DNA of 64,000 bases from positions 23,940,501 to 24,004,500 of the forward strand of contig NC_092323.1 in assembly GCF_036785885.1 (NCBI RefSeq), written 5' to 3'. A program made the translations under genes and the position numbers. The notes below the pieces were generated by a model. It did not search any database. It had not been told where the DNA came from and saw only the letters and a program-made list of their open reading frames with translations. Each line of letters begins with the position of its first letter. The first letter of the stretch is position 1. Below are positions 1 through 12,567 of the stretch, one piece after another. Source of the stretch: Coffea arabica (Eukaryota; Streptophyta; Magnoliopsida; Gentianales; Rubiaceae).

Positions 1-23
1 AAAATACAATTAATGCTATTGGC

Positions 24-804
24 AACTTGGCATATGAGGAAGTTATGAAGGAAAGAATCGGTGATCCCACAAAACTCCATTCCACTTTTTTTTTTTTTAA
101 ATATTCACAATCACAATGTGTGCTTTTTCTTTTTTAAATTAAATAGATATATATGCATGACATGGATAATCCATTTAAATCCACCAGTATAATTGAGTTT
201 AGATGGTTATCCATTTAAAACTATTGAATTTATATGGATCATCCAAATTCATTTAAGGTTGGTTTATACGGATGGATTGGTGGATATAAATCCATTTTGC
301 CACTTCTAGTCTTGGGTCTTCTGGATATAAAAGTCAGTAGCCTCTATAGTTGCCTAGAGTTTTTTCATTTTGCACATTGTAAGAAACTGTAGCCTCATGT
401 GATCAATAGTGAAACTTGGCATATGAGGAAGTTATGATGGAAAAAATCAGTGATCCCACAAAACTCCATCCCACTTTTTTTTTTATAAATATTTGCAATC
501 ACAATGAGTATTTTCTCTTTTTTAAATTAAATGGATATATATGGATGACATGGATAATCCATTTAAATCCACCAGTATAATTGAGTTTAGATGGTTATCC
601 ATTTAAAACTGTTTAATTTATATGGATCACCCAAATCCATTTAAGGTTGGGTTATATGGATGGATTGGTGGATATGAATCCATTTTGCCACTTCTAGTCT
701 CGGGTCTCTTGGATATGAAAGTCAGTAGCCTCTATAGTTGCCTTGAGTTTTTTCGTTTTGCACATTGTAAGAAACTGCAGCCTCATGTGATCAATAGTGA
801 AATT
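24..804 (+). repeat. 389-bp tandem duplication of an LTR-like segment
   Basis: A segment starting aacttggcatatgaggaagt is present at 24 and again at 413, giving two head-to-tail copies about 389 bp apart that end near gatcaatagtgaa. The copies differ by scattered substitutions. A TATA-like ggatataaaag lies near 318 in copy 1; in copy 2 it reads ggatatgaaag. The second copy runs directly into a tRNA-Met-like primer site at about 868, so the unit is best read as part of a Copia 5' LTR that was duplicated in tandem. The true LTR start is not visible and may lie outside the window. Confidence 0.6.
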
Positions 805-967
805 TTCCCTTTGCCCGTTGATTGTTTTTGCGGGTTTATGTGTGTTTTTCTATTTGGATCATTTAGAGTGGTATCGGAGATATGGTAGATTAAAGTATGA
901 CAAACTTTAATCCTAATATTATTTGTTCTATCCAAAAACTCAAAATAAAGCCGGAGTACAATTTGTG

Positions 968-2280
968 GTAGAAAACAGATGATAACCTATCTTAAGGCAT
1001 ATAAATTACATCGATATATTGAATCTACACTTGCTCAGGACGCTAGTGAGAATGATAAGGCGAAAGATAGCTTGGATTTACCACAGATTTATCAGGCAAT
1101 TGACATGTCAATTTTTGAAATATTGCTATGACTGATACGACAAAGAAGACTTGGGATATATTCGAAAAAACATACAAAAGAATTGACAGGGCCCAACAAT
1201 ATAATTTGATGATATTGAAAAGGAAATTTAAACTTATGATGATGGAGAATTCGGAATCTGTTGAGTCATATTTTTCTTGTTAGTTTGATATTAAAAACAA
1301 GATGGCACTTAATCATTATGACCTTCCTATGAGAACATTTGTTGAGAAAGTTCTCAATACCTTACCCATGAATTTGATCATGTGGTAGCTTTGATTCAGG
1401 AGACAAAATATTTGGAGAATTTGAGTGTTCAAGATTTACAAGGGTCATTAATTCTGCATGAATAAAGAATTAATGGGAAGTTGGAGGATATCCTGAAGAA
1501 GGAGATAGTAGAGAAGGCGCTACAAATGCAGTTGAATTTGAGGGGCAATAATGATGTAGGAAGCAAGGTGAATCCAATCAAAAGAACAGAGGTGGCTACA
1601 ATAATAAAAGTGGTTGTGACAACAATAATAGAGATAGAGAGGTACATCAAATCCTTAACACAATAGAGGTAATAATTTTAATTTTAGAGGTGATAATTCT
1701 CGCAGAGGAAATAATTTTAGTTAAAATAATTTTGGATGGAAAATTCAATGTTATAATTATGAAAAATTTGGCCACAAAGAGTTTGAATGCAAATTTGGTG
1801 AAAATGTAGATAGGAAGTTTTAGGCTAATCTTGCTCTTAATCAAGTTCAGGTCAATAATAAAAAATCTGAAACTTTATTATTAGCTTGTAATGCTGTTGA
1901 TATGATTGATAAAAATAAATGGTATTTGGATACGGGCTGTAGTAATCATATGTTAGACAAGAAAGAATTATTTATTGAATTTGATGAATCTGTCCATGGT
2001 GAAATTAAATTTGGGAATAACAATGTTTCACCAGTGTATGGCAAGGAAAAAATCTCTATTAGCTTGAAGAATTGGTCTACTATTTTTATTTCTGACGTTT
2101 TCTATGTTCTTGGGTTGCATCATAATTTGTTGAGTGTGGACTAGTTGTTTGAGAAAAAATATGATATTCATATCAGGAATGGTACTTGTACAATTTTTGA
2201 AAAAAATATTGGAATGATTGTCAGTGTGTCAATGACTCGAAATCGCTTATTTCTATTGAATTTGAGTAGTGACAAAAATC
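968..2280 (+). pseudogene. Copia gag-protease remnant
   Basis: Fragments in shifting frames resemble Copia Gag (UBN2-type): MITYLKAYKLHRYIES near 978, then AMTDTTKKTWDIFEKTYKRI near 1130, followed by a decayed stretch with many stops. Near 1741 a zinc-knuckle-like CYNYEKFGHKEFEC is seen, in which the second metal-binding cysteine is tyrosine. The open frame 1902-2144 carries the Copia aspartic protease signature WYLDTGCSNHM and ends in a stop; the same frame then continues with gag-pre-integrase-like sequence to about 2270. Several stops and frameshifts make this non-functional. Nothing recognisable as integrase follows. Confidence 0.7.
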
Positions 2281-3311
2281 ATTAACACCATAAGGCATAA
2301 GCACGCTCTTCCTTTATAGATACTAGTGTTAAGAGTACATCCAATATGTGTACAATTAGGGTACAATTAAAATGAATCAACATACAAAAAATTTATATAA
2401 AATTTTCATGAAAGAACTTTTGTTTATATGGTAATAGTAATTTGGTAGTTACAATATTTAGGATGGTATGAATAGTCATATTGACAAAATGTGATTAGGT
2501 GATTACAATAAAAATTAATTTTTTATAAGAGTAAAATTGAAAGTTCAAAAGATGAAAAAAAGAATTTACATCAATTGCCATTACTCAGGCATTATATATT
2601 GTATAGATTATAGCGTATATATTTCAGGACGCCTTGATCTCAACGTCAAGGTATGGTACAAGAAATTCATAAAGCTGTTAACAAATAGTTCAGCATGGTT
2701 TCATTTGCATTCTAACTAGGTCGAATCAACGTACGTATGAAATCAAGCTCAAATTTATAACAATTTGGCCCAATAAGGCTCCAATAATCTCTATTTTATT
2801 TAATATATTAAAGCATTTATGTAAAACATGTATCTGTGGTTATTGATTAAAAATTAATACTACTGAAAGAAAATTTTATACAACTCATAAAATGTAGAGA
2901 AGCAAAAGTGGTTATTATAAAGTAAAACAATTAAAAGATGAAAGTTTTTATGTTACATTGGATTGATTCAAGATGAAACTGAAAATTTTAAGCTTTTCCA
3001 AAATTCGGGCTCAAGGCAAAATCGTTAAATTGAGCCTAGCAGATTTAAAAGTCTATCTGATTAGACATGATATTATTCTTCTTTTGTGCTTAATCTCTAG
3101 AGCTATTTTGAGTTTGTCAAAGGCTAACGAAAATGGAGCTACTACGTCCTTTAGGTCAGTGGCACAGCTCGGACCTTTATTGAGGGTGCTCAATATTTTT
3201 AAACTGAACTTACAACAAGTGATTTGTAAGCTTTTAATACAGCTTAGTGTTTGTTAAAGTTTAATAGGGATGAACCAATTTATTCAATATTACAACAATT
3301 AAATAAAAAAA

Positions 3312-3511
3312 AGTCCATTTGGATTAGCTGTTTTTAGGAGTATATTTGAAAAATTTTATTATAGCAGTGTATATGAAAAAATTTTATTATAATTTTTTTT
3401 TTGAAATAATTGATATATCATATGAGTGAGATTTTTTTGAATTATTGTATATTATTGTAGCATTGTATTTAAAAAACTTGTTTTTGAAAAAATGATTAAT
3501 CCAAACGGACT
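3312..3511. mobile_element. MITE-like 200-bp inverted repeat element
   Basis: The left end agtccatttggattagctg and the reverse complement of the right end, agtccgtttggattaatca, form an imperfect terminal inverted repeat around an AT-rich body with no coding capacity. Size and layout suit a miniature DNA transposon. A convincing target duplication could not be read, so the superfamily is left open. Confidence 0.5.
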
Positions 3512-4260
3512 CTTATTTATTATGTGCATTAGTTTTTTAGTCATCTAATGGTATAAAATCATAGTTAATATTATGAACAAAACTATAAGATGTACACTGT
3601 AATGCAGGATAGAGACATAATCTTCAAAATTAAATTATCAAATGAATATTTGGTTTGCATGTAATTCGTATAATTGGGCATATAAGTGAAGTTCAATTTT
3701 AAGTAAATAAGATGTATTAGATAAAAATAAAAATAGCATGGAATTGTATTTCAAGCTTCCATTTTAAGGACAGCGAGAGGAACTATAGAAAATTTCAACA
3801 CTTTTGGAAATTGTGGGCTACATGAAATATTTTGGAAAATTCAAGGGAGCCAAGAGTGAGACAACACTAAAAGGCTAAAATTTTCATAAGCTTATTATAT
3901 AGTTTTCAAAAAATTGAGAGTGCAGCTCGGTGGCTACTTTATACCACTCCTACCGCACTCTACATAACAATAACAAAAACGTAGGGTCCAATCTTTTTCC
4001 CATTGCTTATTATCATTCACAAAGTAGTATTTTAAAAATATTAAATCAAGCATCATAATTGTGTTTTGTAGGGTGAAGCGCAGGATTAATTGCTACGTCA
4101 GTAGCCTCTAGTTGCCTTGGACTTTTCCGTTTTGTACATTGTAAGAAACTGCAGCCTCGTGTGATCAACAGTGAAATATATATTCTCTTTGCCTCTATAT
4201 CATTTTTTCTTGATTGTTCTTGTAGATTTATGTGTGCTTATCTGTTTGGGCCCTTCAAGT

Positions 4261-7200
4261 ATAATACAGAAATCAAAATATTAATCGATTTTGTGCATGA
4301 CTTTTATAAAGAAAATTAATGCAATTTATTTATTTTTTACTCGATTACCATAGTCAGTTTTATGCAGAACAAAATGTTTGTGCCGTTAAGAACTAGTTTC
4401 TTAAAGTTTATCCAGTTTTTGTTGCACCAGCCTTTTGCTGATTCAAAGACAATATTAAGACTCTTGACTGCTGAAATTTTGAGAACAAATGCATAGACAA
4501 AGGTGATAAGGTTTTCTTCAGAAAATGACTGAGAAATGAAAGAACCAAACAACAAACTTTGGAATAATGATGGGCGTCAATGAACTTCCATAGAACTAGA
4601 ATCGTACCATGTATATAACTGATGCTCCAATTTAAAAATTTGCCAAGCTCAGAAAGCTGTATTAACAGGAACAGACTTGCAAACGGGCAACCATGGCTGT
4701 GAAATATCTTGAATTGTCAAATGGAGATACAAGAATGAGCAATTCTATTGCTCTTTGGTATGAGCAATTCTATTGCTCTTTTGTGTCTTCCTGATATAAT
4801 TGAGACAGGCTTCATGAGGAGCAATAGCTACACATTCTAAACGATGGCATGCTGGTGAGCTAGAACAATGGGAAGCAGGGCTTATCAGTCAAGAACCAGA
4901 TATTAAAAAAAAGAAAAAGAAAAAGAAAGAGAATGTAAGTTAAACAGCTCATGCTACGCCTCCGATGAGCGAGATAACTTCAGAGATCAGAAGTTTCAGC
5001 CAAGAATCTTGTCCCACTGGAGCACTTGGTGCAGGCCAGCCATCCAAGAAGATGATCACGTCATCAATGCATGCTCTAATTGTTTGTTAATTTCTTTTGG
5101 TTTTCCTTCAATCTTTTGTGTAGTATTCTGCACCTTTACATACTTTAAATTAAGAACCTAGAAAAGGAAAAAATAGAATCAGACATTCATGCGTGAAATC
5201 TACGAGCACAAAGTTTCTAGTAGAGAAAGACACTCAACCTGCTAAGACAGCATAGGATAGTTCCCATGTCTATTAAAATGTCAGATGTTCTTTCTTGGAC
5301 GACCTGCAAAAAGGAATCAGGAGTTTTGTATGTGCCCTTTCTTAGCTTTGTGAAGACAAATGGAACAAAAGAAAAGCAACGCAATAGAGCAAAAATAAAA
5401 AAGTTCTATACAACCTTATATTTGGAAAATTGCAAAAATATTTGGTAATCACAAAGCTAATAGTAAATTGGACCATGTTCACCTAGGTTTCATCAGCAAC
5501 AGATACAATGAATCGTTTTGATGCTTCGAAATGTCTTCAAGTCTAAGGGTGGAATTCTTGGAAAGAACAGAAAATACACATATAGACTTCACAAATGGAG
5601 TTCATTTGTTGAGCATCTGTAATGAACTAAATCTACATTAAGGGCTAATTTAAACTTAAAGGACCACCTGAATACATTACTTTCATCAATCTAAGCAATA
5701 GATAATAAAAAGTAGACATGTACAAAGTTTTTTGGGAGCGCTAGTTTAGCAGATGGTCAAGCAATCAAACACATATTGTTGGCTGTCTCAGAAATCCACA
5801 CCAATATCAAATGGCACAAGGAAAAAACTGCAGACGCCCTGATGACCAAAACATTTATTAAAAATAGTTGGGGAGAGAGAGAGAGAGTAGATGCTGCACA
5901 AAGTACTTCCCCAGCTATTTTTAGAAGAAAGGAAGTTACATCGAATGACGCACCACCAGCTATAGCAGCAAGTTATAAAGTATTTCACCTTCTGAAGTGT
6001 TAGGAAACGACTTGTTCAAACTTACAGTGGATTGTTAACCGTGATAGTGAAAGATTCTCTCAAACAGACACAGAAAGAGTAGTTATTGGAACCACATTAA
6101 ATGGTTCGTCTTCAAGAAATGAAGGAAACATTCTAATGCCAACATCTGAAATTTTTTCAATTTGGCTTATATATGGACATCAAAATGTCAAAACAAGATG
6201 GCTGAGGGCCAAGTCTAAATCACAAAGAGTTGCAAAGTTTTGAACAATCTAGAAGAACATCGCAGAACAAACTCTACCAAGAAGTAGAGATAAGCAGAAC
6301 AAACTCATCTACCAAGATAGTGAAGAAAAGGGGAAAAAGGGGGAGGGGGAAATTAAGCTCAGATTCAATCAAAAAAACTTAATCAAATGAGGAAAAATCT
6401 TTGCAGTCACCACATACTGGTGATTCTAGAACATAAAAACTAGAAGCAGGAGAGCGCCCTTAAAACAGTTTTGCAAGGTAATTGGACATGACCACACCTG
6501 TTCCAAGCTCGATTTATATACACAATCACCTTTACCTACGTACTTGATATCGGCAATGAGGCAATTGCTTGTAAAACCACAATATTTGAGTGCAATGCAA
6601 CCTCAATAAGATGTGAGACAAGCATTATGTTCTCTCAGATTGAAGTTGCAGGAGCTGTTTATTCTGACTGTTATCAGAACTGCAAGATAACTGCAGAAAG
6701 GAAAGAAAATCAGGGAAATTAATGGATTATAAAGCTATGCAATTAATGGATCCTAAAACTCACCAAATTGAGCTTCAGCTTTGAAGTGTTTCTGCAGGTC
6801 TGTGAATTATTAACTTTGATCTGTGCTCAACGTTGTCCAACAGTCGCTCGGTAGGATTTTCCTCCCTTTTCCATTACCTAATAGAAGCAAAAAAAAAAAG
6901 AAAAAGAAAAGAAAATCCAAAGTGGATCACAGCAGCAGCAGAAGTAGGAGTAATTTCTTGGCTCATATTCAACTTATAAAGCCTATTTGAACTAAAATTA
7001 AAAAATATATATAAAGGAAGCAAGAAAGAAATGGATTTCTGGGCAATTTGTTCTGAGCATAGAAACAAAGTCTGTGTTACCCTGACAAAATCATACTGAA
7101 GGAGTAAGAGAAAAATAAAAATCAGAAAACCAAAAGAATTAGACTGAAGGAATAGAAAAGAATATCCTTACATGCATGCTAGTGCTGAGCTGATTCTGGG

Positions 7201-7585
7201 GATCATATGAATCTACAGCAGCAGTGAAGAGGGTTTCAGAAACTGGAACAATAGTGTGTTATCAGAAGTATTTAACGTTGCATGAAAAAAGGGCATAAAG
7301 AACATTTTAGTAGCAGATAATTATAAAAAGCTTCACAAACTATTAACACGGGACTGTGCTTACCACTGCAATCACAATTAGCAAAGTTGTATCATCAAGT
7401 TTTGATTAAAGCATTGGGAACCTCCAAAAGTTGTTTTCTCTTTCGAGAAATAATTTTATCCTGACCGATTTAATATATACAAGTAGTGATGGAGTAGTAC
7501 ATCTCACCTAACATGTAGAATCCATGTCTGTGTGGACTCTCCTAGCAAACATAACAATTGTTGAACACACACATATGCTTCATCA
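4261..7585. other. Non-coding stretch; parts resemble the NLR downstream region
   Basis: No gene is supported here. Segments resemble DNA just 3' of the NLR gene: 6590-6680 (agattgaagttgcagg) resembles 13735-13840, and 7170-7250 (gctagtgctgagctgattct) resembles 14710-14790. The sequence around 5455-5620 (agtaaattggaccatg) belongs to a family also seen near 20775 and 30625. A GA microsatellite lies at about 5874-5888, and a 26-bp tandem duplication (tgagcaattctattgctctt) is near 4735-4785. The stretch is probably the downstream flank of a lost NLR copy. Confidence 0.5.
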
Positions 7586-7595
7586 GTCTAAAATA
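7586..7595. repeat. Left target-site duplication of the MULE
   Basis: The sequence gtctaaaata directly precedes the left terminal inverted repeat and is found again, identical, at 13292-13301 directly after the right one. Ten base pairs falls within the range known for Mutator-like elements (8-11, usually 9). It fixes both ends of the element to the base. Confidence 0.93.
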
Positions 7596-7820
7596 GGGCA
7601 AAAAGTCCCAGTGGCCCTCAAACTATTACCCGGATGAAGTTTTGGCGCCCAAACAATTAAAAGTAAAGTTTTGGCCCTCTATCTATCTAAAGTACAAATT
7701 GTTAGACCTTCTGTCAAATTCATCAGTTATTACCGACGGAATCTACGACCACGTGAGAAGCACGCCGAAATACGAAGGGCATTTTTGTCCATAAAGAGCT
7801 GTCATCCACTTGGTGAAATG
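7596..7820 (+). repeat. MULE left terminal inverted repeat
   Basis: This 225-bp segment is the inverse of 13067-13291, with about 8 mismatches and no length difference. The match stops at ggtgaaatg. It probably carries the transposase-binding sites and the promoter for the transposase gene, whose first exon lies about 135 bp further in. Confidence 0.93.
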
Positions 7821-7955
7821 GAGCGAAAAATGATTTTGACCAAACTGTTTACTTTCTCCACTATCTCTCCCTCTATCTGCCATTAACGGTTCTTGCTGCA
7901 ACTTTCTGACTACGAGCACTGCTACCAGTACCGTGGAAGTAGACATTGAAGCGAA

Positions 7956-10900
7956 ATGGAGTGGAAAATAAGGAAGCCAGACGTATACTTTGATCCATTT
8001 CTTGTTTACGGTAAGTGGTCTGACCCTATTTTTGTTCCATTTTCGTCTGAGCAGTGATGGTTTGTATATAACAGAGGAACAAAGCGTGTCAATAACATTT
8101 AAAAAGATGGTATTAGTCAAATTTTCAGTTTGTCGGGAAGATTGGTGGTCCTATATGTTTGTTGGTATCTTTTACTGTAGAAATTTATATTCGCTTCAGT
8201 GGTCCTACATTGTTTTTTTATTTTATCCATTGACCATGTCCGACAAAAAGGGGCTACTGAAATAGTAGTTTATTGGCCTAAAACAACTGTTTTGACTCAT
8301 AATTTGTGAGATAATTTATTCTTCCTATTTTAAATATTGTATTGACCTGAGGCTAAAATTGTTGCAGAGGCTGATTCTGAATGGTTTACTATACGTTTGC
8401 ATCATGGGGGGAGAATTAATTGGGGACAATATGTGGGGTATGTTGATAGAGATGTAGATGACATAGATCTTTGCAGCGCTGAGAAAATGTCCATTCTTGA
8501 ACTGAATAAGATGGTGGAAAAATTAGGACATCGTAGAGCTGCTATACTGTATTACTATGTTGAACCAAATAAAGATCTATCCAATGGTTTAAGAGAGTTA
8601 TGCACTGATGAGGATGTTAACAAATTTTCAGAATGGGCTTACAAGTTTAAGGTGATGGAGGTATTTTGTAACCACCTGACACCTAAAGAAATTGAAAAAT
8701 TTAGGTCTCCTTTGATTGTTAAACCAGTAGAAAAAAAACGTTGTGGTGTTGTGATTGAGGAGTTGGATGAGCAGGGAAGAATAATAGGGAAACCATGTTC
8801 TGAAAAAGGTTTTAGAATGGGTCTGTTATTTGAGGAAAATACTAGTACAAAAGACAATCGAGATGTGTTACAGAACTCAGGTTTACAGCAGAAACAAATT
8901 GGGTCATCAGAACAGCCTCATAGTGCTAGACATGGACAGAGCATCCATCAGCTTGCTAGTGCACTAGATCTAGAAGGGAGAGCTACTACCTCTACTTCAA
9001 CAGACCAGCATCAAGGCACATTCGAACGAGGTGCTGCCTCTGCTTCTACTATCCAGCATGAGCAAGCTAGTGAACTAGATCCAGAACGAGGTATTGCCTC
9101 TGCTTCAACAGACCAGCAAGAAGGCACATTCGAAGCTTCTACTATCCAGCATCCTGTTGACCATCATAGCAGTGAACAACCTATTGCAGAGGAAGGAGTC
9201 ATAGAAGATGTTGAAGAATCAGAATCAGAGCATGACTCTGACAGATTTAGCACTGGTGACTACTGTGGCGATGAGGCACTACTGGATGGTTTGATACCAA
9301 AGACAACAGGGGGTGGAACTTCAGAGCAGCAGTTTGATGAGCCACTAACACATGAGGTGCAGCCTGATTCACAGCAAAATAATGAAGCAACAGGCACATT
9401 CTCTTCACAACAACATGATGCACAGCAGCCACAACAGAAAAAAAAACAGGTTAGGAGAAGGAAAAATGTACAAGCACAGCAGCAACAAGCTCGAAATGAA
9501 CCAGAAGCTTCTAATACATTGGATGAAGATGTAATCCCAAACCACCTTAGCAGTGATGGTGGCTCATCAGAAGAAGAAGAAGATGGTGACCAATTCCAAA
9601 GAAGGTACAAAGATTTTTGTATGGAGAAATTCAAGATTGATACCAGATTTGAGTTGGGTATGAAATTTGGTTCAAGAGCCCAGTTTAAGGTAGCTGTTCA
9701 AGAATATGGTATCAAAATGGGGAGGCCAGTATACACCAAGAGGAATGAGAGTAAAAGGGTGAGAGCCAAGTGCAAGGCCCCATGCCAATGGTTTGTGTTT
9801 GCCTCAATTGAAAAAGCACTTGGGAGTACTGATTTGGTAGTTAAAAGCATGAATGACAAGCATGAAAATTGCAATCACGCCTGGAAAAATAAAAACCTGA
9901 AGTCTAAGTGGTTGCCTAACAGGTACATGGAGAGGATTAAGTCGAACTCTCGAATCCCAGTTAGGGAAATCCGGCAAACTGTGAATGAGTACCAAGCTCA
10001 AATTTCCAGATGGATAGCAGCCAAAGCAAGGAAACTGGCACTTGAAATGATAAAGGGATCAGCTGAACAACAGTATAAGAGAATTTAGGAATATTGTGCT
10101 GAGATAAAAAAGACACATGAGGGCAGCACAATGGAGGTGATGTTTACTCCATTTAGAGGGCCTGGGGGCAACCCAAAATTTATGAGACTCTACTGCTGTT
10201 TAGGGCCATTGAAAAAAGGTTTTAAGGATGATTTGAGGCCATTGATAGCATTGGATGGGTGCCATTTGAAGGGGACTTATAGAGGGCAATTATTGACTGC
10301 CATTGCAGCTGACCCTAATAATGGGTGGTGGCCCATTGCCTGGGCAGTTGTAGAGAGAGAAGCTACGGAGCAGTGGGCGTGGTTCTTGAAATACCTCAGT
10401 GATGATTTGGAAATTGAAAATCAATTTCATTATACCTTTATTTCTGACCAACAAAAGGTATACACATATACACTTTGCAATAATGTGAACATGTGTATGT
10501 ATGTGTATGTATATACATGGTAACCTTCCTTGATATTTTGTTTCTTCCTTTACAGGGGTTGGATAGAGCATTAGCTGAAGTTCTTCCAAATTGTGAGCAT
10601 AGGTATTATGTCCAACACATGTATCGAAACTTCAAGAAGAAACATCTAGGTTTGCCTCTTAAGGATAGGCTGTGGAACATTGCCAACAGCACAACAGAGG
10701 AACTCTACAATAAAGCAATGGCAGAACTCAAAGATTTTGATCACGAGGCATATCAGTGGGTAAAAAATGCTCCAGCTCCTCGGCATTGGTGCAAGGCTTT
10801 CTTTCCGACTCACACAAAGAGTGACATGCTGGTCAACAACTTGTGTGAGTCTTTTAATGCACATATTCTTGAGGCTAGAGACCAGCCAATTATAACAATG

Positions 10901-11581
10901 CTGGAAATGATCAGGGAGTACCTTATGGATAGGATCCGGAAGAGAAAATTAGCAATGGAAAGATATGATAACCCAACTGGACCTCTAATCAACGAAATTA
11001 TTGAAAATAGGGTAAAAATTGCAAGTCAGTGGATGCCTATTTGGAATGCAATGCATGGCTACTAGGTGAAAGGACCAAGAGGGGCCCAATTTGCTGTAGA
11101 TAAGGAGAAAAAGAACTGCAGTTGCAGGTTATGGGAGGTTAGTGGCATTCCATGCTGTCACGCCATTGCTGCCATTCTTTTGAGGAATGAAGACCCACGG
11201 CAGTACTTGAATGTTTGTTATAGTAGGGGGCTATTCTTGAAGCTTTATGAAAATGTGTTACAACCAATTAGTGGTGAGGATCATTGGCCCGCATCAACAA
11301 TGCCTGCATTGGAGCCCCCGGTATCAGTAACTCAACCTGGAAGGCCTAGAAAGGCTAGGAGAAGGGACACAACTGAAGGCAAGAATCACGGTAGAAGACT
11401 AAGAAGAAGGATCATTATTCATTGTCGAAAATGTGGGGAGGCTGGTCATAATGCAGCAACATGCAAGCAGCCAACCAATGAACAAGGGCAGCAAGACACT
11501 TCAACTGAACCTGTGACGCAGCAATCAAATGCAAGAAGGAGGAGACAAATAGTAAGTACAACCAACAACGTTCACTTTTAA
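7956..11581 (+). pseudogene. MULE transposase (PB1-like, MULE DDE, SWIM, CCHC), two nonsense codons
   Basis: Three exons join in frame: 7956-8010, 8368-10457 and 10556-11581, with GT-AG introns of 357 and 98 bp. The start is ATG 7956 (MEWKIRKP), because splicing to 8368 gives a continuous PB1-like N-terminal domain (EWFTIRLHHGGRINWG). A long Gln/Ser/Glu-rich linker with internal repeats follows. Next come a MuDR-type DNA-binding region (LGMKFGSRAQFKVAV, near 9655) and the MULE transposase core, with candidate catalytic Asp in LIALDGCHLKG and FISDQQK and Glu in NNLCESFNAHI. Then come a SWIM zinc finger (CSCRLWEVSGIPCCH) and a CCHC knuckle (CRKCGEAGHNAATC). TAG at 10086-10088 stands where family members usually have Trp; TAG at 11063-11065 interrupts the frame just before the SWIM finger. 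The frame is otherwise open to 11581, so this is a recent pseudogene. Confidence 0.9.
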
Positions 11582-11603
11582 TTTTCCCTGTTTAGCAGCT
11601 AAC

Positions 11604-11996
11604 ATGGTTCATGAAACTTTGGAGGTTATGCAGTCAGAGATACCACAGCAACAGCAGGTTGATGAAGCTGCGCATGAGCAGCCACAACAGCAACCAGGCC
11701 AACAACAACCACATGAAGTCCATGATCATGAACCTGGGCACCACCAACCACAACAACAGCAACAAACATCTACCCCAGGCCTGAGTGAAAAGACTTGTCC
11801 ACCAACTCGTAGCAGGAAAACTTCAACTCGGAAACCACTCACTGATGCAGAAAAAGGAGCCATAAATGCTAACTATGCATATTTGGGTAAGGAGCCACCG
11901 TACACAGTTGGTTCTTGGAGAGGAAAGTGGAGTGGAAGAGGTAGAGGGAGAGGAGGACAAACCACACAAGATAAGGGACGGGGAAGAGCTAATTAA
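11604..11996 (+). CDS. Gln-rich, Arg/Gly-tailed ORF, likely transposase C-terminal extension
   Basis: This 130-residue open frame lies 22 bp after the transposase stop, in another frame. It has a Gln/His-rich half, a basic middle (TRSRKTSTRKPLTDAEKGAI) and a C-terminal GRGRGRGG tract, the kind of tail seen on plant MULE transposases. A join by splicing is unlikely because the available GT-AG pairs would give introns of only about 40-44 bp, shorter than normal plant introns. It may be the original C-terminus separated by a frameshift, or an independent small ORF. No enzymatic motif is visible. Confidence 0.5.
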   Translation: MVHETLEVMQSEIPQQQQVDEAAHEQPQQQPGQQQPHEVHDHEPGHHQPQQQQQTSTPGLSEKTCPPTRSRKTSTRKPLTDAEKGAINANYAYLGKEPPYTVGSWRGKWSGRGRGRGGQTTQDKGRGRAN

Positions 11997-12567
11997 AGAG
12001 GAGCAACAGTCAAGAACTGATTGAAGAGGGACCTCTAATCACATTTTTTGCCAACTGTTTTTTGTCTTACAATCTTGAATCTCGTTGGATGTTAGTGGAT
12101 GAATTCCAATCAACTTTTGTTAGTGCTGATTACGTTTTGTATTCTGGCTATATTTTTGTAAACCATTGACATCAGCATTGGTTATGTAGGGTCAGTATAA
12201 TATGATGGTCTTTATATTTGCTTACTCCACTTTTGCAAATGTTCATGTCTTTGTCTGGTTAATATATATAGTTAATGGAATTGTGCTGCGTCTTCACATT
12301 GAGGGCCACTGGGACTCAATTGATCTTCACTTTGTTATTCCTTTCAAGCAGGGCAGTTCTTTACAAGTGAAACAACATTACAGAGTATTTCAATAAACAA
12401 GTGAAACAACAAAGCCTTGCAAATATAGTCTGATTTTTTCCCAGCAAAGCATGCCTGATTTTTCATTCAACAAATCAAAACTTAGATTTCATTGCACATC
12501 TACCGATACAGTCATTATAGAGTACATAAACAATAACGTGCACCCACTTCATTCATCTTCATACTGC

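Larger units (their letters stand above)
868..4260 (+). mobile_element. Degenerate Ty1/Copia element, internally deleted
   Basis: At about 869 tggtatcggaga resembles the usual Copia primer-binding site tggtatcagagc, complementary to initiator tRNA-Met. It is followed by gag and protease remnants up to about 2280. The sequence at 4085-4260 (gtcagtagcctctag ... gcagcctcgtgtgatcaaca ... tttatgtgtg) matches the end of the LTR-like DNA at 720-865, so it is read as a partial 3' LTR. Integrase, reverse transcriptase and RNase H are absent. The stretch 2290-4080 is AT-rich DNA without coding signal, apart from a MITE-like repeat at 3312-3511. No target duplication was found, so the outer limits are approximate. 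Confidence 0.6.

Noticed and set aside
7743..8120. Minus-strand ORFs in the left TIR and leader of the MULE
   Set aside because: They are mirrored by the frame in the right TIR (12590-13144) because the sequences are inverted repeats; no codon or motif evidence.
11552..11595. Intron joining the transposase to the Gln-rich ORF
   Set aside because: GT and AG are present, but the intron would be about 44 bp and the phase does not match; the alternative donor that fits gives about 40 bp, also too short for a plant intron.
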